A stretch of 64,000 bases of DNA from Thunnus maccoyii (taxonomy: Eukaryota > Chordata > Actinopteri > Scombriformes > Scombridae): assembly GCF_910596095.1 (NCBI RefSeq), contig NC_056555.1, positions 13,632,001 to 13,696,000 of the forward strand. Reading direction: 5' to 3'. The notes under the pieces were generated by a model. The model did not search any database. It was not told where the DNA came from and saw only the letters and a program-made list of their open reading frames with translations. Each line of letters opens with the position of its first letter. The stretch's first letter is position 1. Both the position numbers and the translations under genes were made by a program. Shown here one piece after another: positions 37,801 to 52,787 of the stretch.

Positions 37801-39136
37801 TTCATATATTATTTATTAATACAACCCTGACCCATTCCTCAACAGTTACTTGCAAATAAAACAAAATATGTAGCCTATACCTATATTAAATATTTAAAAG
37901 TTTAAATTAAAATTTGATCCCATAACGTATAACACAATTATCGATGACGATGATTCTTTAAAAATGTCATATTAACTGACATTGTTGACTGATTGTTGAA
38001 CGTCATACCAAAACTTTGCTTTCACTTACTGCAAAAGTCCTTTTATATTTAAGTATTATCAGCACTGGCCATATATATGAATCATTTCTGGCTCTACTTA
38101 GATAAGTAAGTTCAATTTGAATACTTTTAGATATAGTATAAACATAGTATAAGTGAAATAAAGTGTGAAATATCGGCTCAAACCCTGGACAAGCACACCA
38201 CAGAGCTCCTATCAGGACGTTTTGTCAAATTATAAAACCTATTTCTGCAGACTTACCTTGAATTCAGCCTCCTGAGGAAGGACAGCTGGAGAGATTTTAA
38301 CCCTACATTCAGTCGCGCTGTATATTTGTTAAACTTACAGCTACACGCCATTAACAACTGTTCAGACTTACATAACAATGATTGCTCTCTATCTTGTTGT
38401 ATCTGACCATATCTGTGTCTGAAAAATGACACAGAACAGCTGGAGGACACAAACTTCCAAGTGTGTACACAGGGAAGTTATTCAATGTCTGAACTTCCTG
38501 CGAGCTGCCTTCAAGGACTGTCGGAAATCTGATAATTTTACAGTTAGGCTTTTACGAAAAGTGTTCAATAACCTCTTTGCAAATGTACATGCTAAATGTT
38601 TTAGATGCGCACATATTTTCTACTTACTTAAAATATATTTAAAAAGTATATACCAAAAGCCAGACATATAATCAAACTTTTTTGGGTGTAGAAAATATGG
38701 AGTTGCTTAACAGAAAACACATCATGCACACACAGCATCTTTGCTTGAGATAAAGTCTATGATGGTGCATCAAGTCAAACCTTAAAAAAAACTAATCATA
38801 TTTCACATAATTATGTTTCACAAGTCTATTGATTGTGAGCAACTATGCCAAACTTAATTTCAGCAGGTACAAATTTCATGGCTACATGAATGAAAAGAGT
38901 AATGATACAACCACTCAACAGCTGACAGGTCATGAAACCCTGAAACCCCTTCTGCTTGCTTGAGCCATTTCACACCCAGTGAGTTATTCAGTATATGTAT
39001 GTATGCATTGTCAAGGTAAAGGATGGATTGTACATGGACGTCAGAATCTGCTCTACTTGAAATAAAGGGTCAGTGTTTGACCTGCTTTGCTCTAGCATAT
39101 CATGTGATGTTGAACACATAATGTAAGCACCTGCTT

Positions 39137-39478
39137 TTAACCCTCCTATTGTGTTAGGGTCAAATTTGACCCGTTTTCAACTTTAGATGTGTGAAACATA
39201 ATTTTTTCTGATCAAAACAAGGCTTCATTACATCCTCTACAATGGCCAACTGAATACAATAAAACACATTTTGATCATTTTTCTTTTTTTTTTTTAAATG
39301 CCCACAAAAAGAAAGTTACATCTGTTGTGTTATGGGTCAAATTTGACCCGGTATAATTATGGGTTGTTTATGCAGAGAAATACATAGTAGATGTTGCCAA
39401 ACCATCTGTTTGCAGGTCAAATTTGATCCAAGAACACTAAAAGTGTTAACCCTTTTCTAACGCATAAGGGAGGGTTAA
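39137..39478. mobile_element. piggyBac-like MITE, 5'-TTAACCCTCC ends
   Basis: The left end TTAACCCTCCTATTGTGTTA and right end (reverse-complemented) TTAACCCTCCCTTATGCGTT form inverted repeats beginning CCCTCC directly inside TTAA. TTAA duplications and CCC-starting ends are the piggyBac hallmark. The interior holds the palindrome GGGTCAAATTTGACCC twice (about 39157-39172 and 39336-39351) and a related ggtcaaatttgatcc. There is no ORF, so it is non-autonomous. Confidence 0.75.
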
Positions 39479-40038
39479 TGACATTACAATGCGACAGACC
39501 AGTTGGCGTGAATTTCCTCCCACACATGCAACTACTGCTCTCTGTGCATCACCTGTATTCCATCATGTTTTATGAATAAGCTTTCACAATTACAACAGAA
39601 AAACTCAAATGCTGTAAACACAATTACTTTATGTAGGAAATTGTACGATCAGTAAAAAAAAAAACAAATGAGCTATTCACATTGAGAACTGTTCACACAA
39701 ACATCAGTGTTTCATCAGGCAGGCACACATACTACAGGGATGTTTCACTGTAAAGGATAAGCCCAGGATCAACACAGGGAAGTGCCTTCCAGTAGAATAC
39801 ACTATAGTTATACTGGAACCAGGATTACACAAAGACTTTTTGACAATGGCTTGACTAAAACATTGAACAAACAAATTTGAAAATGACAGGGAATGTTTTG
39901 TCATTCTACCTCACAGCCAACTAATCTAGAAATGGGAGGGCAGAAAAGAGAAGGGAAAAAAAACAAAACAACAAATCACAAACTCTGTTTGTACTTGCCC
40001 CCGGAAAGACAGCTGAGAACACTTACAAAGTTCAGATT

Positions 40039-40044
40039 TTTATT
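40039..40044 (-). terminator. yeats4 polyadenylation signal (candidate)
   Basis: AATAAA on the minus strand lies 172 bases beyond the yeats4 stop, which would give a short 3' UTR. It is the nearest canonical hexamer I see, and its use is not proven. Confidence 0.45.
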
Positions 40045-40216
40045 TAATCAAGTCTTTTCTGGGTTATGCAATAACGAGATGAAATGATCACAAAACCTAT
40101 CACAAAATGTGTTGTTTTATAAACCATGGATGAGGTCAGGAGCACAGAAAAATGCAGGTTGTGCCCTGGCAAATAATCATGTCCAAGTGTGTGTTGCGTG
40201 TGTGTTTGTCTGTCTC

Positions 40217-42163
<1,947 letters not shown>

Positions 42164-44224
42164 AGTACGGCAAAAGGAGCGTTAAGTTGGTCCCGTAGAT
42201 CAAGCTAAATAGTTGTTCTTTCACTGTGTGTTTCCACATCTAATAAACCTGCCATTCAAGCATTAAAAGTCCACTTTCTGCAACCAGCGGTTTCATTTTT
42301 AAAACGGCAAGCTGAACAAGCACCGGAAGTGCAACGTTTTTACTTGTTCGGTATGTGTGAGACTTCCAGACACAAGGTTCCGGCCAAAGGAAGGATCAAG
42401 AATAGTTGTGTTACTTACATCGACTATAAAAATATTACTTTCTAGAATTGTCCACACAAACTGCAAAAGAAAGTTTAGCTTCTGTAAAATGTTTTAAGAT
42501 TATTTACACAAATAACACCTATCAGTAAAATCCCTTTATAGTTGTGTATTAACATAAGTAAAAGCCGTGCATTTGCAATTACGATCCGTTGAACACATTT
42601 TCCATATTCAGCTCCCTTATATGTGATTATACTAGACAATGTGGCATTTCAGTAATTAGGTGAGCATAATCATTGTTTAGTTATGGTGCAGGTGTTTACA
42701 GCCATTTAGAAAAAAAAATGTAGTTAATATGCCTTAACGAAGCTACCTAGGTAAATTGTTAAAGTCGCTTCCTTTAATAGTATTTGGCATTAAGTTAATT
42801 TTACACACACAATACTTGAGTTGTCTTCAGAAGATTACTGCATGTCTATTTCACATTTTATTCACCTCTATTAAACCTTTCCTAATTCCTGCTCAGACAA
42901 TATTAGACGACACGTAAATCAAACGAACTTAATTACGAATTGGCATCAAATAATTATCAATGACCACTCTTCAGACCAATTACATGAACTACATAGAAAA
43001 GAAAGCCATTAAACCAAACTGAATTTAGAAATGTTTTTATTTTTGGAGTCCAATGACCATGTTTGTTTTAGCTACTGTGTACCTTTCCCTTATGACATCT
43101 GTAATCAGCACAAAACATTGCATCATTACTTAACTCCTGACTGAGAATAAATGAAAATAGGGCAATTAATCTTTAAACACAGTTCACACTAATAGGATAC
43201 CAACAAGAACATAAATTACTTTAACTCAGTTGTAAAGTCCCTGTGCTGCTTTTCACTGGTCCAGTGTGCACAACTATGCTGATCAATTATATTCAAAGAC
43301 AATAAATAAATAAAAATCATTACAAACAACCTTTGATATGTTATTCCCATTTTAAACAGTAAGTTAAAAGTTGAGTTGAACTTTCTTAGATTTCAAAGTG
43401 TTATGATGGAAAACCGGGAATGACTAGTAAAAACACATGCTTCTATTAAGACTATTCATGTAAAATAATACTGACAGTTCCTGTATGAGTGTTGCTCTAG
43501 CTTGATGCCAGACTTCCTCTGGACTGGACTCTTTCTTCTTCTGCAGTGCATGTGGACCTGTAAACACTTACCTTCAGCACTGTGGAGAGAAGTCAGCACA
43601 AAGCAACTACAAAGTCACACATACATTTGTTTAACCAGCTAACATTTTTTTAGTGAAAGCCCTGCACACCTGTTCCTATTCTGGCTGATTTGCACTCTGC
43701 TCATGGTTATTTTGGATGGAGGCGTACTGTGTGTTTGAAGTTTGCTGAAGTCACCAAATTCATCAATGTGGAATTTTCTTGCAGTACTAAGTCATTGTAC
43801 CTTTATAGGTGCAAAAAAACAAGCAAAACTTCAAACAAACATGATCTTGAAACAGAGGTCCGATCAGCCAAAATATTTAAAACACAACTTTTTAAGGAAT
43901 TGTTAACGAGATTCAAAAATTAGGGTGTGGCATAATTTGTTTCATAACTCTTTTACAGAGTTGGTAAAAAATGATCAAACATTTGTTAACATAAAACACT
44001 CTTAAGTATATTGTTAGAACAAGAGTACAGTTCAACAGTATCATGGGGGTTCTGAAAATGTTATAATCTGTTCAGCGGCTTTACCACTGAGCCATTGCTT
44101 TGTGGGAAATAATAGTTCAGTAATTCCTGTAGCAATGACGTCCACAATGTCCACATATATCAAATACCTTCTGAGATGAAATATTTCAGGTGATGAACAT
44201 GGAGATTTAACCTGACATGACTGA

Positions 44225-44255
<31 letters not shown>

Positions 44256-46761
44256 CAAACATGCATCTTGAGAAGAAAACCAATCAGCTCAAAATATATT
44301 TTCCAGCACATTTTCTGTCAAAAATTCTAAAGTAGAAGGTGACAATTAAATTTAATCAATAAAAGGAGGTATTGTGGACAAACAAAACAGGAAGTCTAAC
44401 CAGTTGATATCAGTGTTAGTGTTTTGGTCTTTGCTGCATTCATACAAGATAACAATGTTAGCTTTCAGTCTTATTTGATCCATAAGCTTTTGTTTCAATC
44501 ATTTTCACTATCTTGATCTGACAGAGTAAAAAACATGTAAATTCATGCTTATTTTCAATACCTATCATCTTGAGACAAAGTGTTGACAATCACAGTCTAT
44601 ACCAACAAAAATGCAACATGATGGATGGTGTAAAAAAAAAAAGACATGTTGCATGGCATTTGACAGTGTTAGTGTCATGGTTACAAATTGCATATAAATA
44701 ACCACTTAAATCTGTTCATTATGTTGTGGTCAACAGTTAATTCATGATGTGACCTACGGGGTGTATTAAAAACAAAAACATGTTTGGTGTGGAACATGGG
44801 AGCAATTTTTTTTTTTTTTTTTACAATTACTTTACTTGGATTTACAAATTTCCAACAAATAGAATTCACCGATATTTGAAGAACCAATTCATGAGAGCTG
44901 TAACTACAATGGCTGAGTGAGCATGGACTGTTTAAGCCAGTAATGAACTCATCCCACATCAACAAAACAAAAAGATGTCAAAGACAATTTGGTTTGGCAA
45001 TGGTGGTGGTGATTCAGTGCAAATACATGCAGATCAAACATCAAAAACCAAAGCATGATTACGTTTTTTTTTTTTTTTTTTTTTTGGTTTACTGTGTGCT
45101 GCTTATAGACTTTCAAATCGCTAAAGATCTATAAATGTTCTTATCCACCAATCAGCACATTACAAAATAGTACATTCAACTTATCTGTCTTACCTTGTAA
45201 AAGATTGTATCCATTTGAGAAAAGGAAGAAAATAAAAAAGGTACTAAATAACAGACATCTACTTTTAAAACATCTAGAACACAAAGCCACTCACCAATAA
45301 AAAGCTAAAAAAATCATCTAAAAGCAGACCAATTCAATATGAAAAACATTTTGCTGTCCAAAATATACATTTAATATAAATGAGCCAACCATATAGAGGA
45401 ATTCACCAAATGCAAAGTGTACCTCAGTAAACATTTTTTATTACAACACCATCTAATTTTTAATCAAAAGCAGAAAGACATTTACAAACATACTAACCAT
45501 GAAAAGAATAAATGAGAGGGAGGGGTGGGGAGAAAACATCAAACATGTACCCTATAAAAACTGGTCTCTAAACTGAATGTACACGGTACAGCGAGCCAAG
45601 GAAAAAAGAAAAAAAAAAAAGATGTAATGTTTGTGTCTTCTATTTGAGGGTCGTGCGGGCCATTTTATTGTTTGTTTGCGAATGAAGCATCACACATACT
45701 CATCTTCATGTCAAATAAAACATAAAAATAAAAGAGCTGGTTGGAAAGTTTCTTTTTCCTTTCATCTTTAGTTACCATGAGTATAAGCTGCTTGGATAAC
45801 ATAGCCTTACACAGGGTCAGGGTCTTCCATCCACTGCTCTTAGTCAGGCAGACAAGATGAACAGACAGAGAGAAGGATGGGTGGAGAAGGAGAGGAGAGA
45901 TGGAGGGGTGGAGGAAGAGGTGGCGGCTGTGGTTGTAATCCTGTCCGGTCATGCAGGGTGGGGAGGTGGTGGCGCACTGAAGTCCTTCCTCCTTTCCATC
46001 CATCCTTGATCCTTGTTAGCTGAAAGGTGTCAAAACGAAGGGTGGAGTTTGGTTTCGAGGCAGCCCAACAGTGAACACTCCCTCCCCCTTTACCATTAAA
46101 CCTCTAGACTACACATACATAGTCACACCGGGGCTGGGGTCAATTCACCATCACTTTGAGCCACAAAATTAGAGGTCGTCCAAATCCAACTAGTGAACAC
46201 TGTCTGGTGACAAGAGGTGTGTCATCAGGAAAAATTACAAAGGACAAAAAACTGAAAAAACCAGGCACATAAACGACCAAACTCCTTTTTCAGGACACTT
46301 GACTTCTGTTTCTGTTTAAAGGCTCAGTTGATTGTGTGTTGTCCCCAACCCCAGCACAGACACAGAGAAAAAACATGTCATGCAAACTTGAACAGGAAAT
46401 ATCCAAGAAGCAAAAGTGAAATCTATCAGTATGTACACACAACAAATATACACCAATATTCAGGGGAGTCTATGCCTAGATGCAATTTATCACTGTTGCA
46501 GAAACATGAGTAAATTCATCTATTGATGCTTACAATATGCTTTCTCTGACTTCTAAAAAGAATCAACTAATTTATTTATGTGAGGGTAACAATAATTAGA
46601 ATGTAATTTTCAAATCAAAAGTCTTTCTGAGGTCTTTTAAATTTAGGCTTTAAATTAACCCAAAATCCTATAGCTCTTTATTGTTGAAGTCACAGGTCAT
46701 TGGCAGTATTATTTTAATACCTTGACATACTTAACTAACCTATTTTAATAATTTTTCCCTG
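42164..46761. other. Non-coding interval upstream of yeats4
   Basis: The first 250 bases left of here contain the yeats4 promoter region (somewhat GC-rich, 42280-42400). The rest is AT-rich, with A/T runs at about 44226-44253, 44808-44822 and 45066-45086 and no recognisable exon. An AATAAA on the minus strand at 45669-45664 could be a distal end of the cpsf6 3' UTR. No lysozyme-like exon is visible. Confidence 0.5.
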
Positions 46762-46764
46762 TTA

Positions 46765-47503
46765 GGCCTTGTTCACATCTGGCATTACAATGCATCTTGG
46801 GTGGACCGATCACAACTGGACAGCTCTAGGTACAGATGTGAATTCACTCAAGATGCACTGAGGATGCAGTGAGGTCCGAGCGCTCAGACCACATACGGAG
46901 GTGATCTGGGCCGAATATGGCCACATTCTTTTAGCAGTGTGTATGTGAATGTGTCCTGGGCCACACTGAAGGACTGTCTACTCTACTGACGTCCTCTTCG
47001 TAAGCAGAAGTACATATTCATTCGGGGCGATAGTTGGTCCACCTTAACGGTCAGTCTACCTTAACTCTGTGCAGATATCTGCATACCTCCGATTTGTTGT
47101 GTGTGCACTGGTTGACGCTGTCTTCCTGGCCGTGTATGTGTTGGCTGAGAAGTATATTTATGTGGCTTAAGGTGGACCAGCTATTCTCATTTAGTGACCA
47201 TCTCAGTCGCCCCTAAACAGTTAACGGAGAAACATTGGCTGCTGAGTCTCTCTCCCAAGTGAGGCTCAAATGATTTCCATTTGAGCAGAAGAGTCAGTAT
47301 AAAAAAAATAACAAAAACCCCCCAAAATACATTTAGTTTTTGCAAACGGAAACTATTTGCATATAGAGCGGGGAAATGAGATCCAATCACAAGTGATCAC
47401 TAGACACACATTCTAATGCCAGGTGTGAACAGATGTACCAAGAGCTGTCCATTTGTGATTAGATCACCCAAGACGCATGTTAATGCCAGATGTGAACAGG
47501 GTC
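46765..47503. mobile_element. Harbinger-like MITE with long inverted repeats and TTA target duplication
   Basis: The left end GGCCTTGTTCACATCTGGCA and right end (reverse-complemented) GACCCTGTTCACATCTGGCA start inverted repeats that stay alignable for about 75 bases, through a cttgggtg block and a ggacagctct block. The flanks are TTA at 46762-46764 and at 47504-47506. A 3-bp TTA duplication with GG-starting ends fits PIF/Harbinger. No transposase ORF is seen. Confidence 0.75.
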
Positions 47504-47699
47504 TTAGTCACTCCTCACAACCCAAGCAAAATGGACCCTATAGTCGTCATTCAGCAACTTCAAGAACACCTTGTTCATGTTTTCCTTTACAACCAACTGG
47601 TAATGGTGGGCATGACACACTGACAGCTAAAAAAAACACTGACAAATATCATAGAAACAGTGCATGATTGGTTGTGACACAACCAATTAGTTTTCAGGA

Positions 47700-50600
47700 A
47701 TTGGGCATATAGGAGTAATAGACACAGAAAGGACAAAAAGAGCTGTATATTAAAAACACAAAACTACAAAGAGAAAGGCACGCATCTGACTTAGACACAG
47801 TAGGTGATACTTTGACACAACCGCCCATTTGATTGCAAAAGCAGACCAAGATTTTTACATATAACTGAAAAAAAACAATGTAAATGTGATTCAGTATATG
47901 GTCTGGTAAACCCAATACCAGTGAAAAAGCAATATTTTGTACTCACTGAGGAAGTCCAGCATGCGAGTTACAGGTAACTGGAAAGGCAACTTCTTTATCA
48001 TAAAAGGCTTTGGCTAATTAAATTGCTAACAACAGTCCCCTCGCCCGAGTAAGTTCCTCCCCATTTAAAACTACTCACAAAAGAAAGTTTCAGCAGAAAT
48101 TACAACAGTTCTGATACAGAAAGTCATGTCAAATTATAAATGTATTCCTATTAATTTTATATCAAATTTATGAAGCTTGATAACTTGATTTTACTGGCTT
48201 TACAAGGTGCAGAAATGTCAAATTAGAACTGGTATCTGCACTACAAGCACCAGGTCAAATGAGTACAGGTGATTTTATATGGCTCAAAAGGTTCAAATGC
48301 ATACTGAAACTCGAAAAGTTTTTGCTGTAGAAAGGGTTTTGTTTTACATGGTGCATGGCGGCAGACAAAAACAGTTATCCGACAATAACATTTTATACAA
48401 CACAGTAGTTAAACTCTGGTGTTTCTTGTCACACTATTATTTAAATGGGCTATAACATCGAGTACAAGTGGGAATGGGCAATACTGAACGTCTGTCAATG
48501 GTCAAATTACATCCAGATATCAGACTAATAAATCATTTGCCGTATTAAAAATATGCCATATTGTTTAACCTAGGTTCATTGTAGAATAATAAAGTTCATA
48601 GAAAACATGAAAGTGTGTAGCATTTTATCAGCCAATACAGCATGCAAACTGAACAGGTCAAAGCCAAACCAGGGTCAAACAGTGCATGAAATACTGACCT
48701 CTGACAAAAGGTACTCCACAAAAAAGCCTGAGATATGATACTTACCATTTAACAATTCCTACCTTACAGATCATATTTAAATATTGTAGCAGGCTTGTCG
48801 TGTGTGTATCACTTTTGCTTCCACTGTAATTAATCACAATGTCTTCAGAGAGGCTTGCAGGTCTGTCAGAAAAGAGTTACCTAATGCAGGCAGTGTGGAA
48901 AGTCTACACCTTTACAATTCCACCCACTGAAAACTACATAGCAGATTAGTTCAACATTATCTGGGATCATAATATTATCTTTGTATTACAATTACCTTAA
49001 ATTGCTTTAGCTGAGCCAAATGAAGTCATTTTTCATTTATTTGATAGCTTGACCATCTCCTCCAGTCACAAGTATAGATTTTATTTTTCACCCTGTGATT
49101 AAATGGGCATTGATGCTCACTGCTGACCTGTTTGACCCTGGTTTGACATGAGCAAATAGTATGCTTGTTTGAAAGGACATCAGCGATTTAATCCCCAGCA
49201 CACAAACACCTACAGACAGACTGAAGAAATAATAAAACGTCATTTCTGCCTGGTACAAACACTGCACCCCACCATGGCTGTATGAACCAACAAAACAGTG
49301 TTAGAGCACATCTGTGGACACAAGAAATATCTACACTACTATCAGGAATAAAAGCAGTATGTTTGGCAATTAATTCTCAATTGTTTTCCTGATGAACAAA
49401 CTCTTTTATATCTGACAGATTGTGGACATGGACAAATGGAAAATGGACATATTTGGCCTTATTACAAAAAACATTTTTGCCCACTTCCTTTTGTTATTTT
49501 CATTTATACTGCAAAAAACATTTTTGCAAAAATATACTCAACAATCTACATATTACCAAAAGATGTTAGGCCTTGTGTCCACTGGGGATCTCTCCGATAC
49601 TGGCGGTTAAAAATCAAAGATACAGTTGAAAAGATGTATTGCTATTGAAAATTAAATGCTCTTTCAAGAATTAAGTTTTTTACATTTAGCTTCTGCAATT
49701 GTGAAAATTTACAAATGCTATACTGTAAGCACACAGTAACTCAAAACGCTGTATACTTCCTATTAAACAATTAGGAAGCGTAATATTTTGCAAAGAGGTT
49801 CCCGGTGGACACAAAGTCTTACTGTTCAGTCAAACTATTATGTAGGAATTGCAGAATTGGGTGGAAAAAAGTTTAGAGCAACCTAACTAGCACTGACAGC
49901 TAGAGATTAGCATGACTCTACACTAATCAGATCACATGACAGGTTTCTATGACAGTCACTGAGTTACATTCTTTTGGCATGGTTCGACCTGTCTTCGCAG
50001 TTCAGCAACTCCATACACAAAGACAACACCCCAGGTAATATTCCTCAGTATGAAGCAGGCAAGAACATGGGGAGAAAAGTTCATACATACATAATTTGAT
50101 GTATAGAAAATATTTTTGCTGGATTAAGATACTGAGGTAGACTGACAAGAGAGGGTGAGGCTTATGTGTAAAACCTCGTTTAAAATTATGACAAATATTA
50201 TTTGGGGTTATGCGCCACTGTACAGAGATGCTGAAGGGCAAATGTACGCTACAGGGTGGATGTGAGGAGGCGGGTCTGCGCTATCAGAACTAGTTTATAC
50301 AGAACATCTTAGTGCTTTGGCAGAAAAGGACCATCAGAACAACACAAAAACGTTCAAAACCGATATTTCAACTGCAGTTCCAAAAATTGACAATATTTAT
50401 GTTTTTCAACACGCAAGTGACGCAATGGAAGACAACAGCTTCATACAAAGATTACAAAATGATTTGTGAAACCCTGACACCGAGAATCCATGACAAACAC
50501 CAGCAAGTCTCAGAAATTTAGTCTAAAAAGTATTATACTACAATCATTTGCAACCGACTAAAATCAATCATATACAAACTAGTGTCAAATTATTTCAGAT

Positions 50601-52787
50601 GATGTAATCTATAACTCATCCATAACATCCAAAAGCCAGGAAGAACACATGGAGCTTTCACAATGCTATGAGCCAAGTTATTCAGAAATACTTGCGTGAT
50701 CTTTTGCCAACCTAGGGTCAATTTATCACTTAAAAAAATCATTACTTTTACATTAATTCATAAGATACAAATACAATAAGCACATAAAAACTTCGTTTAG
50801 CATATAACAATTGTTATTACATTAATTGGCTGCATACTGTATACATTAAATGTTATTTACAAGGTCTCACAGATAAAAATGTTTGGGTTTCTTTTGTATG
50901 TTTTTCAGTTTTATTGAGTCAGGAACCTCTGATGGCCTGGTGACAGGCACAAAAAGTTGGGAATCGGAAAACACTGATATTCTGATTCTAGCTTTCAATT
51001 TACAAACTTTCTATTCCATGTTTACATGTAATTTACTCTTGCCAATAACATACGAGTAAGATACTGGGAGTAATTATGCATGAATCCTTAATGTGAAGCA
51101 TTCTGAAAATCAACAAATTACAAACAATATCGATTCAATGCCACAAATCAATTAGGGCAGAGCATCAAAACTTTTTTTCCCCTGACCTTTACCTCTAACA
51201 ATCTATGTGACATGATTATGTGACTTAAGGGCATCAGCATTTCGACACCACGCACATATCCTGGTTGTCAAAAACATGTTATCAAATAACATTTGCATGA
51301 ATATTTTTTAAACTTCACCCCAATGCCTTAAATTGAGGTGTAGTGACTGCAAAGTGAGCAACACTCTGCTATAAAACACTTGACATAAAAATACAATGTC
51401 AGGCAATATTACTGACATGCATGATGCAAATATAGAACAATCACATTGTCAAAATGTTTATGTGTCCAAAAAGTCATCCAATGCTGACACTGTTTTAAAA
51501 ATTTTCAATTTCTTAACAATATAACATGACAATGATATATGTTCCATGTGTTTCAAATTGAAATGGTAGCATGTATACATCATTGCTTTTTTATAAACTG
51601 TTGCTCTACTATTGACATGTATATATTGCCATATATTTTCTCAAAATACAATCCAATTTGGAGAAAAAAAACAAACCACGCATTACAAAAAAAAAGCTAA
51701 ATCTGTACTAAATATTGTAAAAAAAAAATGATGGGAAATACTTTGACATCTGTGAAACCTACCCATGACTCAAGGAACCAGTATTTCAAACCAACTCAGT
51801 CTCAAAACATTTCAATAATCTGTAAACTCATACATTCAATCTAGAGAAAACTTTTGGTCCACTGGCCATAGTTGCTGGTAAAATTCAAAATTCAGATAAT
51901 TTTACGAGCCAAACAGATAAGAAAAGATGTTGTCTACGTAGATTATTTGAAGAAATAGAGCAAAACTTTACCCACCACAGCCAAACATGTATTATCTGTT
52001 AGATTATTCATTCTGTTTTAACTATTATATTCTGAATTTAACTGAATTTATTCAGCTGAATACACAAAGTGGCTGCTGAATTTTGTAATTTACTAGCCTC
52101 AAATGGCTGTAGACCAAAAAGTAACAATGCATCCATGAAGTAAATTTCCAGTGACTATCAGTGTATTTTCAGGGAGAATTACTGTATTCTGGGAGAGTTA
52201 CTATAAAAAAAACCAAAGGACAGAATCAACTCTTACAAACAAGTGTGTATTACACACATTTTCCTGAGACACATCTTACACAATAATACAGCTGTGATCA
52301 CCAATTATGAAATTTGAAGGAAAGAACACTTACCTCACACCTACCTGAAACCAAAGAACTGAGTAGTAAAAAGGTTTTTCCTTGCTTACCTCTTCTCTCC
52401 ACATCCTCCTCCTCACGATTTCAAAAGGTTTAAAATATTTCAAAGCCAGTCAACAGTTTTTTCTATGTGACTTTGTTGTTATTCTGGATGATTTTTTTTT
52501 TTTTTTTTTTTTTTACACCCTCTGTAGATAAAATTTGACCAAATAAGTACAGCAATTTTAACTACAGCCTACGAATCCAATGCAGAAGAGAAAAGGTGAG
52601 CAATCAAAAAGGACTTTTTAAAACTCAACACTGGTGTTCTCTTCTCTTGCCATGTAGTTCAGGCTGGCTGAGCCTGAACTGCTCCAGCTCAGTCCACTTT
52701 CAGACAAATATACTAATGAAGAAGACACAGACAGCTTATGACAGAAGAACGTAAGAAGGGAGAAGTTGTACCCACCTCCCCTCTCGC
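47700..52787 (-). other. Non-coding stretch downstream of cpsf6, probably partly its 3' UTR
   Basis: No conserved ORF on either strand. The DNA is AT-rich, mostly unique-looking, with one MITE at 49569-49818, T and A runs (about 52491-52514) and no other recognised element. Mammalian CPSF6 mRNAs have long 3' UTRs, so transcription may extend several kilobases left of 52788, but the end is unknown. Confidence 0.4.
49569..49818. mobile_element. 250-bp Harbinger-like MITE
   Basis: The left end GGCCTTGTGTCCACTGG and right end (reverse-complemented) GACTTTGTGTCCACCGG form imperfect inverted repeats of about 17 bases, flanked on both sides by TTA (49566-49568 and 49819-49821). The first bases resemble those of the larger element at 46765-47503, suggesting the same superfamily. 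Confidence 0.75.

Noticed and set aside
42164-52787. A lysozyme gene expected from human synteny
   Set aside because: No exon resembling c-type lysozyme was seen on either strand by eye.
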